Assembly: GCF_001865015.1 (NCBI RefSeq)
Contig: NZ_MJGV01000101.1
Span: 25,971-89,970 of the forward strand
DNA: 64,000 nt
From: Curtobacterium sp. MMLR14_010
GTDB lineage: Bacteria > Actinomycetota > Actinomycetes > Actinomycetales > Microbacteriaceae
Direction: 5' to 3'
In this document: positions 49,015 to 59,060 of the stretch, one piece after another
Layout: every line of letters begins with the position of its first letter
How positions within the stretch are numbered: position 1 is the first letter of the stretch
Notes under the pieces: generated by a model
Told to the model about the DNA's origin: nothing
Seen by the model: only the letters and a program-made list of their open reading frames with translations
Database searches by the model: none
Program-made: the position numbers and the translations under genes

Positions 49015-51060
49015 TCAGTCGCGCTGGCGCATCGCGGTCAGGCGCTCGTTGTACGCCTTGAGCTCCGCGTCCCCGTCCCGTTCTGCCTGGCGGTCGAGGC
49101 GCTTCGCGTCGCGCTTGTCCGACTTCACCCAGTTGCGGACGACGAGCAGCGCGACGAACACCATCGGCAGCTCGGACGCGCCCCATGCGATGCCGCCGCC
49201 GGTGTGCTGGTCGGCGAGCAGCCCGACGTCGTTCGTCTGCCCGAGGGCGTGGAACCAGTCAGCGGCGTACACGGCCTGCGACGTCATCACCGCGACGCCG
49301 AAGAACGCGTGGAAGGCCAGGGTGGCCAGCAGCGCGATGATGAGGATCGGGTACTGCGGGCGCTGGGGACCCGGGTCGATGCCGATGAACACCCAGAAGA
49401 ACAGGTAGCCGCTGAGCACGAAGTGGATGACCATCGCCACGTGCCACTCGTGTGACTGCATCGCGAACTGGAACGCCGGTGTGAAGTAGAACACCACGAG
49501 GGACCCGGCGAAGATCACCCCGGCGACGGCCGGCTTCGCCATGAACTGCATGTACCGGGAGTGCACGAACAGCATCAGCCACTCGCGGGCTCCGCGGGAG
49601 CCGTCGTTGCGCACCGGCAGGGTCCGCAGGGCCAGCAGCACCGGGCCGCCGAGCACGAGCGGCAGCGGCACGAACATCATCAGCAGCATGTGCTGGATCA
49701 TGTGGGACGAGAAGTGGATCATGCCGTAGACCGACGGTCCGGCCGACGTGGTCCAGATGAAGACGGCACACCCGAGCAACCACGCGATCGTGCGGCCGAC
49801 GGGCCACTTGTCCCCGCGCTTGCGGAGCTTGCGGACCGCGGACAGGTACCAGCCTGCTCCCACGACGGCGAGCGCGAGCCACACCCAGTCGATGTGCCAC
49901 TGTGTCAGGAACGTGTGGAGCGTCTGCGTCGGGGGGTACGGGTAGCCGATGAGCCCGGAGCGGGTGTCCTGACCGGTCTCGGGCGTCTGCGGGATCGGCG
50001 GCTGGCTGCGCGACACCGCGACCGAGACGCCGATGGCGACGGCCATGAAGACGACCTCGGCCAGGGCGAACCGGGTGAAGGATCGGCGGTCGAGCGGGGA
50101 GCGCAGCAGGGCGGGGACGAGCTTGCGGCGCTGGACGATGCCGGCCAGCCCGAGCAGCACGAGGATCACGGCCTTGACGGTGATGAGCCAGCCGTAGGTC
50201 GTCGTGACGAGGTCGAGCGGCCCGGTCAGGCGGAGTGACGCGTTGACGATGCCCGAGAACGCGACGGCCGCGAACGACCAGCCGGCGAGGGTCGAGTACC
50301 GCGCGACGACCCGGCCGGTGGCGCCCTTCGTGCCGGTGCGGAGCAGGAGCACGGCGACGAGGCCGCCGGCCCAGACGCAGACCCCGATGAGGTGGATCGC
50401 GAGGGAGTTCACCGCGTTGGCGTGCTCGAGCGCCCCGGCGGCGTGGCCGGAGAGGGCGAGGGGCAGCAGCGCGAACAGGCCGGCGACCGTGGCCACCGCG
50501 AGCGTCGTGACGCGGGTGGCGAAGGCCGCGAGCACCGTCGCGATGAGGATCGCGACGGCCGACACCACGAGCGACTGCCCGATCTCGACCTGGAACGCGA
50601 AGACCATGAAGTTGCGGGCGAACAGCGGCGACGTGATCGAGGACCCGAGGGTGTTCGCGCCGGTGAAGACGATGCCGACGACGGCGGAGAGGAACCACAC
50701 GGCCCCGGTCGTCGCCGCCCAGCGGACCGCCCGGTGCTGCACGCTCGAGATGGCCCGGTGGTCGGCCTTCTGCGCGGGGAGCGCGAACGCCGCGACGATG
50801 AGCAGGCCGATCGTCAGCGCGGCCATGGTGTCGTGCACGGCCCGCGCGACGGGGAGGCCGTACTGCACGAGGTCGCCGGCGCTGACGAGCTGCTGGTTCG
50901 CGGTGAAGGCCCCGGTCACGGTCATGCCGAGGATCGAGCACGCGACGGCGAGCGGAACGGCGACGGCGAGCACGGTCGCGACGGTGGACGTGCGAGCGGT
51001 GACGGGCGCCGCTTCCGGCGTCGGGCCTCCAGCGGTGGTTGCGGTGGTGGTGACGGACAT
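49015..51060 (-). CDS. CopD-CtaG fusion, second copy
   Basis: 681-residue polytopic membrane protein with the same order as the protein at 24,019: CopD-like part (ANAVNSLAIHLIGVCVWAGG; YGWLITVKAVILVLLGLAGI) and CtaG part (MIHFSSHMIQHMLLMMFVPL; HEWHVAMVIHFVLSGYLFFW; GLLADQHTGGGIAWGASELP). Histidine-rich HFSSHMIQH and HEWH are more prominent here and likely hold copper or heme-related metal. The hydrophilic tail is rich in Arg/Asp. The two paralogues differ much, so they may serve different oxidases or copper states. Confidence 0.88.
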   Translation of the reverse strand: MSVTTTATTAGGPTPEAAPVTARTSTVATVLAVAVPLAVACSILGMTVTGAFTANQQLVSAGDLVQYGLPVARAVHDTMAALTIGLLIVAAFALPAQKADHRAISSVQHRAVRWAATTGAVWFLSAVVGIVFTGANTLGSSITSPLFARNFMVFAFQVEIGQSLVVSAVAILIATVLAAFATRVTTLAVATVAGLFALLPLALSGHAAGALEHANAVNSLAIHLIGVCVWAGGLVAVLLLRTGTKGATGRVVARYSTLAGWSFAAVAFSGIVNASLRLTGPLDLVTTTYGWLITVKAVILVLLGLAGIVQRRKLVPALLRSPLDRRSFTRFALAEVVFMAVAIGVSVAVSRSQPPIPQTPETGQDTRSGLIGYPYPPTQTLHTFLTQWHIDWVWLALAVVGAGWYLSAVRKLRKRGDKWPVGRTIAWLLGCAVFIWTTSAGPSVYGMIHFSSHMIQHMLLMMFVPLPLVLGGPVLLALRTLPVRNDGSRGAREWLMLFVHSRYMQFMAKPAVAGVIFAGSLVVFYFTPAFQFAMQSHEWHVAMVIHFVLSGYLFFWVFIGIDPGPQRPQYPILIIALLATLAFHAFFGVAVMTSQAVYAADWFHALGQTNDVGLLADQHTGGGIAWGASELPMVFVALLVVRNWVKSDKRDAKRLDRQAERDGDAELKAYNERLTAMRQRD

Positions 51061-51146
51061 CGACCTGTTCCGGGGACGCTTGCGCCCGCGAGACCGCGGA
51101 CCCTCCATCGTAGGCGCGCGGGCCTGGATCCCGGCCGTCCGTCTGC

Positions 51147-51842
51147 TCAGGAGCTCGCGGTGGCCTGCATGTCCCGCAGGCGGCCCTGCTCGTCGAACTC
51201 GATGGTGATCGTGCCGCCGGAGAGGGTCAGGGTGCGGCCGTCCCACGGCGCACCGCGGAGCGAGGCCCAGCTCGCGACGGCCCGGCGGTGGTCCTGGACG
51301 TCGATCGACCGGATGCCCTCGCCGAACACGCGGAGCATGCGGGGGACCGTCGGGGCGTCGAAGAGCAGGCCCTCGAGCAGCAGCCAGACCCGGGTGCCCC
51401 CGCCGACGTCGGCGTTGTAGCCGAACCAGGTGCCGCTCGCCAGCCGTGCCGCGATCGACAGGCCCCAGCCGAGCTGGTACCCGGTGCGGACGGCGTCGTC
51501 GTCTGCAGCGCCGTCGAACGGCACCTCACCCTGAACGAGTTCGGGTACGTCGTACCGTTCGCCGAGTGCCCGCGTCGCCGCTGCTGCGGTGAGCACCTGC
51601 TCCGGGTGCTGGCCCGGGTTCGCCCAGCCCCACAGCCAGCTGCGCGGGCCCGGGGCAGCGGTGCCGAGGAACTGCACCGGGAAGGTGGCGGGGTCGGAGC
51701 CTGAGAAGTGGAACTGCCCCGCGGCCAGGTCCACGTTCCACTGCTCGTGGTCCTCGAAGCGGTCGGCCAGTGCCAGCTGGGCCTCGTAGGCCAGGAAGAC
51801 CCCGTCGTCGATGAGTGCCTGCATCCCCCGAGAGCGCGTCAT
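51147..51842 (-). CDS. DUF6882-like hypothetical protein
   Basis: 231 residues, soluble, rich in Trp and acidic residues: DDGVFLAYEAQLALADRFED, GPRSWLWGWANPGQHPEQVL, GYQLGWGLSIAARLASGTWF, ending WDGRTLTLSGGTITIEFDEQ. The pattern recalls DUF6882 proteins; function unknown. Leaderless: TAGGGT (minus, 51,855-51,850) seven bases before ATG 51,842, within the end of the upstream acetyltransferase gene. Confidence 0.7.
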   Translation of the reverse strand: MTRSRGMQALIDDGVFLAYEAQLALADRFEDHEQWNVDLAAGQFHFSGSDPATFPVQFLGTAAPGPRSWLWGWANPGQHPEQVLTAAAATRALGERYDVPELVQGEVPFDGAADDDAVRTGYQLGWGLSIAARLASGTWFGYNADVGGGTRVWLLLEGLLFDAPTVPRMLRVFGEGIRSIDVQDHRRAVASWASLRGAPWDGRTLTLSGGTITIEFDEQGRLRDMQATASS

Positions 51843-51855
51843 GCGGCCGACCCTA
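51843..51855 (-). promoter_or_regulatory. -10 box of leaderless DUF6882-like gene
   Basis: TAGGGT on the minus strand (51,855-51,850), seven bases before the start codon. Confidence 0.5.
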
Positions 51856-52983
51856 CCCGGCGCCCCCGGCGCCACCGGCACCTCCGCCACCCCCGGCGCC
51901 CACCCGGCGCTCCCAGATCCCCTCGCTGCCGACACCGACGAACCCGACGGCCTCGTTGACGTCGAGCATCGGGCGGTTCTCCTCGGCGTTGAACGTGATG
52001 ATCGACGGGTGCCCGGGGTGGTCCCGTTCGACGGTCTCGATGCCCACGACCTTGAGCAGCCACCCGAGCCGGTGCCCGCGGTGCTCGCGCAGCACGAGCG
52101 TGTCCCACTGGAAGACGGGCTCGGTTGTCTCGTCCGGCACCGCCAGCTGGGTGAACCCGGCCAGGACCCCGCTCGGGACGTGCTCGACGGCGACGGTCAG
52201 CATCGTGCGCGGTGACCGGTCGAGCAGCGCGTCGTGCTCCTGCAGACGCTCGACCGTCCAGACGTCCTCGGGTTCCTCCATGTCGCCGTCCGGGGCGTCG
52301 GTGCTCATCCGGGTCTCGAGCAGGGCGATGCCCTCCTGCCACCGCGGGGGCGTCGGTCCGGACCACGCGTGTACCCGGAAGTCGGTCCCGGCGGCGGTCG
52401 CGGCACGGTCGTGCAGCGCCTGGACCACCGCACGATCGGTGGGCAGCGCGAGTCGACTGATCCGGTTCACCTGGCCGAACCGCCACCCACGCCCGGTCAG
52501 GAAGCGGACGCCCGCCTCGTCCTCCGGCACGGCGCCGAACCCGGTGGGGGCCTGCAGGTACCCGGGGCCCGTCGCCGGTCCGACCTGCCGCGAGACGGCG
52601 TATGTCTTCCACTGCGTGCGGCCCTCGGCCTGCGCGATGCCCTCCAGGTGGTCGGCGAGCAGCGTCCCGACACCACGACGGCGGTGCTCGGGGTCGACGC
52701 CGACGGAGAGCCAGCAGTTCGGCGTCCCGGGGGCGGTCTTCGAGTCGTAGGAGCCGGCAGCGACGACGACGTCGTGGTCGTCCCGCACGACGAACAGCCG
52801 ACTCGGTGCCTCCGGGTCGTGCATCATCGCCAGCTGGGCCTCGGCGGTCCAGACGAGTTCGGCCAGCCCGTGGACGGCCACCTCGGAGCGGGCCGAGACC
52901 GCCACCCACTCGCGGAACGCCGCGACCGCCGCCGGGTCGTCGTCCATGGTCCTCGGCACGTCGAGCTCGATGACGCGGTACAC
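51853..52983 (-). CDS. Tandem-domain GNAT N-acetyltransferase
   Basis: 376 residues with two GNAT domains. The first (about 30-180) has [20 protein letters not shown] with the acetyl-CoA loop; the second (about 200-362) has [20 protein letters not shown] and [20 protein letters not shown]. The C-terminus ends in a Gly/Ala run of about 12 residues that coincides with the promoter of the next gene. GTG start with GGAGGGG upstream. Mycothiol synthase is a related two-domain type but its motifs are not evident. Confidence 0.85.
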   Translation of the reverse strand: MYRVIELDVPRTMDDDPAAVAAFREWVAVSARSEVAVHGLAELVWTAEAQLAMMHDPEAPSRLFVVRDDHDVVVAAGSYDSKTAPGTPNCWLSVGVDPEHRRRGVGTLLADHLEGIAQAEGRTQWKTYAVSRQVGPATGPGYLQAPTGFGAVPEDEAGVRFLTGRGWRFGQVNRISRLALPTDRAVVQALHDRAATAAGTDFRVHAWSGPTPPRWQEGIALLETRMSTDAPDGDMEEPEDVWTVERLQEHDALLDRSPRTMLTVAVEHVPSGVLAGFTQLAVPDETTEPVFQWDTLVLREHRGHRLGWLLKVVGIETVERDHPGHPSIITFNAEENRPMLDVNEAVGFVGVGSEGIWERRVGAGGGGGAGGAGGAG

Positions 52984-53055
52984 GGTGGTCCCCTCCCGCC
53001 ACCGTGCACGGCGCAGGGCAGCCGGCCAGCCTACCGGCGCGCCGATCCCGGCCGC

Positions 53056-53069
53056 TAGGCTTCAGTACC
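53056..53069 (+). promoter_or_regulatory. -10 box before dcd
   Basis: TAGGCT (53,056-53,061), eight bases before the GTG start. Confidence 0.5.
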
Positions 53070-53657
53070 GTGCTGCTCTCCGACCGCGACATCACCGCCC
53101 AGCTCGCCGCCGGACGGATCGGCCTCGACCCCCACGACGCCTCACTCGTCCAGCCCTCGAGCATCGACGTCCGTCTGGACAAGTACTTCCGGCTGTTCGA
53201 CAACCACAAGTACCCGCACATCGACCCGGCGGTCGACCAGCCCGACCTCACCCGACTGGTCGAGACCGACCCGGACGAGGCCTTCGTGCTGCACCCCGGC
53301 GAGTTCGTCCTCGGCTCGACGTACGAAGTCGTCACCCTGCCCGACGACATCGCGGCCCGGCTCGAGGGCAAGAGCTCACTCGGCCGCCTCGGCCTGCTGA
53401 CGCACTCCACCGCCGGGTTCATCGACCCGGGCTTCTCGGGCCACGTCACGCTCGAGCTCTCGAACGTGGCCACCCTGCCGATCAAGCTCTGGCCGGGCAT
53501 GAAGATCGGGCAGCTCTGCTTCTTCCAGCTGTCGAGCCCGGCGGACAAGCCCTACGGCTCGGCCGAGTACCAGTCGCGGTACCAGGGCCAGCGCGGCCCG
53601 ACGGCGTCCCGCTCGGCGCTCAACTTCCACCGCGCGGACGTGTCCGAGCGGGACTGA
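53070..53657 (+). CDS. dcd: dCTP deaminase
   Basis: 195-residue trimeric nucleotide deaminase that supplies dUTP or, in many actinobacteria, dUMP directly. [76 protein letters not shown] (catalytic Glu) and [11 protein letters not shown] are all conserved. GTG start close to a TAGGCT box, so a leaderless or near-leaderless transcript. Confidence 0.95.
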   Translation: MLLSDRDITAQLAAGRIGLDPHDASLVQPSSIDVRLDKYFRLFDNHKYPHIDPAVDQPDLTRLVETDPDEAFVLHPGEFVLGSTYEVVTLPDDIAARLEGKSSLGRLGLLTHSTAGFIDPGFSGHVTLELSNVATLPIKLWPGMKIGQLCFFQLSSPADKPYGSAEYQSRYQGQRGPTASRSALNFHRADVSERD

Positions 53658-53669
53658 CACGATCCGGGT

Positions 53670-53701
53670 ACGAAATACAGAATGGTGTGTATCGTTGCAC
53701 C
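53670..53701 (+). promoter_or_regulatory. Promoter/operator of the HTH-MNT gene
   Basis: ACGAAATACA (53,670-53,679) is nearly complementary to TGTATCGT (53,688-53,695, one bulge). The right arm contains -10 TATCGT (53,690-53,695), six bases before the ATG. An autoregulatory site for the fused HTH is likely. Confidence 0.5.
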
Positions 53702-54217
53702 ATGACCGGAGTTCCGACACGGACACCGCAGCCCGTCTCCGCCGCTGACCTCATCCGCGACGCCCGCGACCGCGCCGCGCTCACCCAGGTGCAGCTCGCC
53801 CGTCGCGCCGGGGTCACGCAGAGCGTCATCAGCACGTACGAGAACGGTCGCCGCGAACCCTCGCTCGCCGCACTGCAGCGGCTGCTCCACGCCGCCGGGT
53901 TCCTGACCGTGATCGACCTCGAGCCGGTCGCCACCGCGAAGTCGCTCCGCGAGCGTGTCACGGCCCACCGCACCGAACTGTGCGACGCCGTCACCCGGCT
54001 CGGTGGCAGCAACCCGCGGCTCTTCGGCAGCGTTGCGCGCGGGGAGGACGGCCCGGACAGCGACGTCGACCTGATGGTCGACCTCTGCCCGGGACTCGGG
54101 ATCTTCACGCTGATGCGCATCCAGGACGCGGCCGAGCAGGTGCTCGGCGTCCGAGTCGACGTCGTCGACGCCGACGGCATGCGCCCGGAGATCGTCCGAC
54201 AGGCGGTGCCCCTGTGA
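53702..54217 (+). CDS. XRE-HTH fused to MNT-type nucleotidyltransferase (antitoxin-like)
   Basis: 171 residues: Cro/CI-type helix-turn-helix at 15-68 (RDRAALTQVQLARRAGVTQS, VISTYENGRREPSLAALQRL) joined to a minimal nucleotidyltransferase at 85-170 with the intact motif G109-S110-x10-D121-x-D123 (RLFGSVARGEDGPDSDVDLM). MNT antitoxins AMPylate their HepT partner; the fused HTH would add transcriptional control. It overlaps the HepT-like gene (GTGA). Leaderless start. Confidence 0.88.
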   Translation: MTGVPTRTPQPVSAADLIRDARDRAALTQVQLARRAGVTQSVISTYENGRREPSLAALQRLLHAAGFLTVIDLEPVATAKSLRERVTAHRTELCDAVTRLGGSNPRLFGSVARGEDGPDSDVDLMVDLCPGLGIFTLMRIQDAAEQVLGVRVDVVDADGMRPEIVRQAVPL

Positions 54218-54543
54218 ACCGGGACGTCGACCAACGACTCGAGGACGTCATCCGTGCGTGCCGCGTCATCGGCCGGTACGTGTCGGCGGACACCCTGCCC
54301 GAGGACGTGGTCTACGACGCCATCCGGATGCGCCTGGTCGAGATCGGCGAAGCGGTGCGGATGCTCCCCGTCGCGGTGACCGCCGGCGAACCCGGCATCC
54401 CGTGGTCGCGCGTCTCGCTGCTGGGGGAGCGGCTCACGCGCCGGTACTTCGACACCACCCCGGCGCTCGTCTTCGGTACCGCGCAGGTCGACGTCCCGCA
54501 CCTGCAGCAGGCAGCGCAGCGGCTCCGGGCCAGCCAGCGCTGA
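54214..54543 (+). CDS. HepT-like (DUF86/HEPN) protein without the catalytic motif
   Basis: 109-residue helical protein: DQRLEDVIRACRVIGRYVSA, DAIRMRLVEIGEAVRMLPVA, PWSRVSLLGERLTRRYFDTT. Size, order and coupling to the MNT gene fit the HepT toxin. In the RX4HXY motif the arginine is G71 and the histidine is R76, while the tyrosine (Y78), the residue modified by MntA, is kept. It is therefore either an inactive toxin or has another activity. Ends before a dispersed palindrome. Confidence 0.8.
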   Translation: MNRDVDQRLEDVIRACRVIGRYVSADTLPEDVVYDAIRMRLVEIGEAVRMLPVAVTAGEPGIPWSRVSLLGERLTRRYFDTTPALVFGTAQVDVPHLQQAAQRLRASQR

Positions 54544-54576
54544 CGGCGGGTGCGGTCGGTCGCGGCCCGGGTCCCA

Positions 54577-54622
54577 CCGGACGGGAGGCTCGGCTCGGGC
54601 TGGCACCGAGCCTCCCGTCCGG
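54577..54622. repeat. 50-bp palindrome family, fourth copy
   Basis: 17-bp exact arms (CCGGACGGGAGGCTCGG) around a diverged 12-base centre, 33 bases after the HepT-like stop. Confidence 0.7.
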
Positions 54623-54678
54623 CCGTGGTCGCGACCACGGCGTCAGCCCGGCCGTCCACGCACGTCCCGGGAACGGGA

Positions 54679-54711
54679 CAGGGCCCCGTCCGCGATGCGG
54701 ACGGGGCCCTG
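54679..54711 (-). terminator. Terminator of the sugar ABC operon
   Basis: 15-bp perfect stem (CAGGGCCCCGTCCGC with its complement) and a three-base loop, 17 bases beyond the last gene. Confidence 0.8.
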
Positions 54712-54727
54712 TGGGTGGAACGAGTGA

Positions 54728-55831
54728 CTACTCGCCGGCCTTGGCCAGCTTCTCGAGTGCGTCGTTGCCCTTGTAGGCCTCGACGGCGTTGTCCTTCGTG
54801 ACGAGCACCGGGGTGAGCTCGACGGCGGGGACGACCTTCACACCGTTGTCGTTGTTCTTGTCCTTGGTCGTCTTCGGCGTCTTGCCGTCGGCGATGTCGG
54901 ACACCAGGTCGATGGCCGCCTGGGCCTCGTCCGTCGTGTTCTTGTAGATGGTCGAGTACTGCGTGCCGTCCATGATGAGCGGGATCGACGCGGTCTCGGA
55001 GTCCTGACCGGTGACGACGGGGTTGTCCTTGCCGGCGGCCTTGGTCGCGGTGAGGATCGCACGGGCGAGGGTGTCGTTCGGCGACAGGACGCCGTCGAGC
55101 TTGGTGTCGCCCGAGTAGTACTGCGAGATCAGGTCGGTCATGCGCGACTGGGCGTTCTGCGCGAGCCAGCCCTTGGTCTGCACCTTCTGGAAGGTGGTCT
55201 GACCCGAGACGACCTTGAGGGTGCCGTCGTCGATCTTCGGCTGCAGGACGTTCATCGCACCGTTGAAGAAGACCGTGGCGTTGGCGTCGTCGGCCGAGCC
55301 GGCGAAGAGCTCGACGTTGTACGGGCCGTTGCCGCCCTTCTCCTTGAGGCCCTTGAGGAGGGCATTGGCCTGGAGCTGGCCGACCTTGTAGTTGTTGAAC
55401 GCGACGTAGTAGTCGACGTTCTTGGTGTTCAGGATGTTGCGGTCCCAGGCGATGACGACGGCGCCCGAGGACTTCGCCGACTTGACCTGCGAGGTGAGCT
55501 GCGAACCGTCGGCGGCACCGATGATGACGGCCTTGGCGCCCTTGGTGATCATGCCCGAGATCTGCGACTGCTGGTCCGGCACGGGGCTGCTGGCGTTGGC
55601 GTACTGGATGTCGGCCTTGAAGCCGGCGTCCTCGATCGACTTCTTGAACGCGGCGCCCGCGAGGACCCAGTTCTGCGAGGTCTTGGCGGGGAGGGCGACG
55701 CCGATGAGGTCGCCCTTCTTGATGGCCGCGTCGGAACCGTTGCCGGAGTCCGAGCCGCGGGCCGAGCAGCCGCTGAGGGCGAGGCCGGTGATGAGCGCCA
55801 GGCTGAGGCCGGCGACGATCTTCTTGCGCAT
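54728..55831 (-). CDS. chvE: Sugar ABC transporter substrate-binding lipoprotein (ChvE type)
   Basis: 367 residues, lipidated at C22 (LALSGC). Periplasmic-binding fold of the ribose/ChvE kind: LIGVALPAKTSQNWVLAGAA, IGAADGSQLTSQVKSAKSSG, VIAWDRNILNTKNVDYYVAF, LSPNDTLARAILTATKAAGK, VVTGQDSETASIPLIMDGTQ. ChvE-MmsA-MmsB systems carry several monosaccharides such as xylose, arabinose, glucose and galactose. Last gene of the operon as transcribed, 61 bases after mmsB. Confidence 0.92.
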   Translation of the reverse strand: MRKKIVAGLSLALITGLALSGCSARGSDSGNGSDAAIKKGDLIGVALPAKTSQNWVLAGAAFKKSIEDAGFKADIQYANASSPVPDQQSQISGMITKGAKAVIIGAADGSQLTSQVKSAKSSGAVVIAWDRNILNTKNVDYYVAFNNYKVGQLQANALLKGLKEKGGNGPYNVELFAGSADDANATVFFNGAMNVLQPKIDDGTLKVVSGQTTFQKVQTKGWLAQNAQSRMTDLISQYYSGDTKLDGVLSPNDTLARAILTATKAAGKDNPVVTGQDSETASIPLIMDGTQYSTIYKNTTDEAQAAIDLVSDIADGKTPKTTKDKNNDNGVKVVPAVELTPVLVTKDNAVEAYKGNDALEKLAKAGE

Positions 55832-55892
55832 GTGATTGCTTTCTCTTCGTTGAGGAGGGTGGGGCCGAGGCCCCGCTGTGAGGGGTGGAGGG

Positions 55893-57185
55893 CTAGGGGA
55901 GGGTGACCTTCTCGGGCTGGTCCTCGATGGACCGCGGCTGCTGAGCCGCCACCGTGTTCTGGTCGGTGTCCTTGCGCTGGAACTGCCGCATCATGCCGCC
56001 GATCAGGGACGGACGCCCCTGCGACTTCGAGTAGACGTCGAAGGCGACGGCCACGAGCAGGACCAGACCGCGGATGATCTGCACCTTGTTGGACTCGAGG
56101 CCCATCAGCTGCAGGCCGTTGGACAGCAGCGCCATCACGAGACCACCGATGATCGAGCCGGAGATCGTGCCGACACCACCGGCGACGGCAGCACCACCAA
56201 CGAAGACGGCGGCGATCGCGTCGAGCTCCCAGCCGGTGCCGTCCGCGGGGCCGGAGGCACCCGAGTAGGCGACGAACACCATGCCGGCGACGGCGGCGAG
56301 GACGGACATGTTCATCATGACGAAGAAGTTGACCTTCTTCGCGCTGACACCGGAGAGCACTGCGGCGCTGGAGTTGCCACCGACCGCGTAGACCTGGCGA
56401 CCGAAGATCGTGTTCTTCGTGACGAAGCCGTAGACGATGGTCAGGACGCCGAGGATGATCGCGACGATCGGGACCGAGGTGCCCACGGGGCCGGCGCCGA
56501 ACAGGTACGTGGCGACGAGCGTGACCGCGACGAGGATGCCGGTGCGGACGATCGAGACCCACAGCGGCGGGACCTCTGCCTGCATCTTGCGACGACGGGC
56601 ACGGCCACGGGCCTCGATGATGATCAGCGCGGCGACGGTGACCAGGCCGATGAGCAGGGTGCCGTTGCTGTAGCCGAAGTCCGGACCGAAGTCACCGAGG
56701 AAGCCGGCGCCGATCGGGGTGTAGCCGTTCGGGACGGGGACCGAGGTCGAGTTGCCGATGATCTGGTTTACGCCACGGAAGATGAGCTGACCGGCGAGGG
56801 TCACGATGAACGCCGGGACGCGGACGAAGGCGACCCAGAAGCCCTGCCAGGCACCGATGAGCGCACCGACGGCCAGGCCGAGGATGATCGCTGCCCACAC
56901 CGGGAAGTGCCAGACCGACATGGACTGCGCCACGATGATGCCGACGACCGCCGCGACCGAACCGACCGACAGGTCGATGTGGCCGGCGATGATCACCATG
57001 ACCATGCCGAGCGCCAGGATCAGGATGTAGGAGTACTGCAGGAACAGGTTGATCACGTTGGTGGGCTCGAGGATGAGGCCCTGGGTCGTGATCGAGAAGA
57101 AGATCAGCAGCGCGATGAGCGCGATGATCATGCCGTACTGGCCGATGCTGTTGCCCTTGCCGAAGAGCTGTTTCAGGTTGTTCAT
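55893..57185 (-). CDS. mmsB: Multiple-monosaccharide ABC transporter permease
   Basis: 430-residue permease with about ten to twelve hydrophobic segments; [20 protein letters not shown] is the sugar-permease signature, [20 protein letters not shown] and [20 protein letters not shown] are further family blocks. Longer than the usual RbsC (about 320), as in XylH/MmsB. Overlaps mmsA by four bases (ATGA). Confidence 0.93.
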   Translation of the reverse strand: MNNLKQLFGKGNSIGQYGMIIALIALLIFFSITTQGLILEPTNVINLFLQYSYILILALGMVMVIIAGHIDLSVGSVAAVVGIIVAQSMSVWHFPVWAAIILGLAVGALIGAWQGFWVAFVRVPAFIVTLAGQLIFRGVNQIIGNSTSVPVPNGYTPIGAGFLGDFGPDFGYSNGTLLIGLVTVAALIIIEARGRARRRKMQAEVPPLWVSIVRTGILVAVTLVATYLFGAGPVGTSVPIVAIILGVLTIVYGFVTKNTIFGRQVYAVGGNSSAAVLSGVSAKKVNFFVMMNMSVLAAVAGMVFVAYSGASGPADGTGWELDAIAAVFVGGAAVAGGVGTISGSIIGGLVMALLSNGLQLMGLESNKVQIIRGLVLLVAVAFDVYSKSQGRPSLIGGMMRQFQRKDTDQNTVAAQQPRSIEDQPEKVTLP

Positions 57186-58774
57186 GAGGCGTTGGCGCCC
57201 TTCCGCGCGGAGGTCATGCTGCGCATGAGCGATTCAGGATCGGCCTGGTCGGCCGGGAGGTCAGCGGTGATCTGACCCTCGAAGATGGTGTAGATGCGGT
57301 CGGACAGACCGAGCAGTTCGGGGAGCTCGGAGGAGATGAGGATGATGCCCTTCCCCTCGGCTGCGAGCTGCTGGATGATGCCGTAGATCTCGAACTTGGC
57401 ACCCACGTCGATGCCGCGGGTGGGCTCGTCGAGGATGAGCAGGTCGGGGTCGGTGAACATCCACTTCGACAGGACGACCTTCTGCTGGTTCCCACCGGAG
57501 AGCTTGCCGACGTTGTCCTCGACGCTCGGCACCTTCGTGCGGAGCAGCTTCCGGTACTTCTCGGCGACCGAGTACTCCTCGAGCGAGTCGACGACACCGG
57601 CCTTCGAGATCTTCGGGAGGTCGGCGGCGACGGTGGAGCGCTTGACGGTGTCGAGCAGGTTCAGGCCGAGTGCCTTGCGGTCCTCGGAGACGTAGCCGAT
57701 GCCGTTGTCGATGGCCTGCTGCACGTTGTTGACCTTGATCTCGCGGCCGTCCTTGAGGATCGTGCCGCCGAGGAAGGTGCCGTACGAGTGGCCGAAGATG
57801 CTCATCGCGAGCTCGGTGCGTCCGGCGCCCATGAGCCCCGCGAAGCCGACGATCTCGCCACGGCGCACGTGGAAGTTCGAGCCCTTGCAGACCAGGCGCG
57901 ACGAGTCGAGCGGGTGCTGCACGGTCCAGTCGCGGACCTCGAAGAAGGTCTCGCCGATCTTCGGGGTGCGGTCGGGGAAGCGCGACTCGAGCGAGCGGCC
58001 GACCATGCCGCGGATGATGCGGTCCTCGTTGACGCCGTCCGCCTTGACGTTGAGCGTCTCGATGGTCTTGCCGTCACGGATGATCGTGATGCTGTCCGCG
58101 ATCTGCTCGATCTCGTTGAGCTTGTGGCTGATGATGATGCTCGAGATGCCCTTGGCCTTGAGGCCGACGATCAGGTCGAGCAGGTGCTGCGAGTCGTTCT
58201 CGTTCAGGGCCGCGGTGGGCTCGTCGAGGATGAGCAGCTTGACGTCCTTGTGCAGCGCCTTCGCGATCTCCACGAGCTGCTGCTTGCCGACGCCGATGTT
58301 CTTGATCTGCGTGTCCGGGTCGTCGCGGAGGCCGACGCGGGCGAGCAGGTCCTGGGCGCGCAGCTGGGCGGCGGTCCAGTCGATGGCACCGAAGCGGCTG
58401 GGCTCGTTGCCGAGGAACAGGTTCTCGGTGATCGAGAGCTCCGGGATCAGCGCGAGCTCCTGGTGGATGATCACGATGCCGGCCTGCTCGGACTGCTTGA
58501 TGCCCGAGAAGCGGACTTCCTGGCCCTCGAAGACGATCTCGCCGGTGTAGGTCCCGTACGGGTAGACGCCGGAGAGGACCTTCATGAGGGTCGACTTGCC
58601 GGCACCGTTCTCGCCGCAGATCGCGTGGACCTCGCCGGCGCGGACGTTGAGCGAGACCTCCGAGAGGGCCTTCACACCAGGGAACTCCTTGGTGATCGAG
58701 CGCATCTCGAGGATGGTCTCGGGTGCTGTGATCGACCGGGTCTCGAGTCCGGTGTCGATCGGGGTTGACGCCAC
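57182..58774 (-). CDS. mmsA: Multiple-monosaccharide ABC transporter ATP-binding protein
   Basis: 530 residues with two ABC domains. The first has Walker [18 protein letters not shown]-type signature ([18 protein letters not shown]) and Walker [18 protein letters not shown]; the second has the degenerate A loop [10 protein letters not shown], signature LSGGNQQKV and [19 protein letters not shown] 58,774 lies seven bases after AGAAGGAG. First gene of the operon, under a LacI-type operator. Confidence 0.94.
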   Translation of the reverse strand: MASTPIDTGLETRSITAPETILEMRSITKEFPGVKALSEVSLNVRAGEVHAICGENGAGKSTLMKVLSGVYPYGTYTGEIVFEGQEVRFSGIKQSEQAGIVIIHQELALIPELSITENLFLGNEPSRFGAIDWTAAQLRAQDLLARVGLRDDPDTQIKNIGVGKQQLVEIAKALHKDVKLLILDEPTAALNENDSQHLLDLIVGLKAKGISSIIISHKLNEIEQIADSITIIRDGKTIETLNVKADGVNEDRIIRGMVGRSLESRFPDRTPKIGETFFEVRDWTVQHPLDSSRLVCKGSNFHVRRGEIVGFAGLMGAGRTELAMSIFGHSYGTFLGGTILKDGREIKVNNVQQAIDNGIGYVSEDRKALGLNLLDTVKRSTVAADLPKISKAGVVDSLEEYSVAEKYRKLLRTKVPSVEDNVGKLSGGNQQKVVLSKWMFTDPDLLILDEPTRGIDVGAKFEIYGIIQQLAAEGKGIILISSELPELLGLSDRIYTIFEGQITADLPADQADPESLMRSMTSARKGANAS

Positions 58775-58897
58775 GGTGCATCTCCTTCTGCCGCTGCGAT
58801 GCGGCAGTCCTTCGGGTGGTCCTGCTGCGGCAGCGAAGGCGCAGGATGCCTGCGTGGACTTCGTTGTCGCGTCCAGTGCCCCAGCCCGTGTGACGGT

Positions 58898-58962
58898 GAT
58901 GTGAACGGTCACATCGGCTGGAACGGAGGTAATACTACGCACGGCTGCGGCCCGGGTGTCAA
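58898..58962 (-). promoter_or_regulatory. Promoter and LacI-type operator of the sugar ABC operon
   Basis: On the minus strand TTGACA (58,962-58,957), 19 bases, TAGTAT (58,937-58,932). About ten bases further downstream lies GATGTGA-ACGG-TCACATC (58,898-58,915). The same palindrome type precedes the LacI gene. Confidence 0.7.
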
Positions 58963-59060
58963 TTCGGATCGGTCGCGTTTCGGTAACGGTGGCCGTGTCG
59001 GTGGGATCACCGACATCTGGTGTCCCCCGATTTGGGGTTCGGAGTTGCGTTCTCCGGCCA

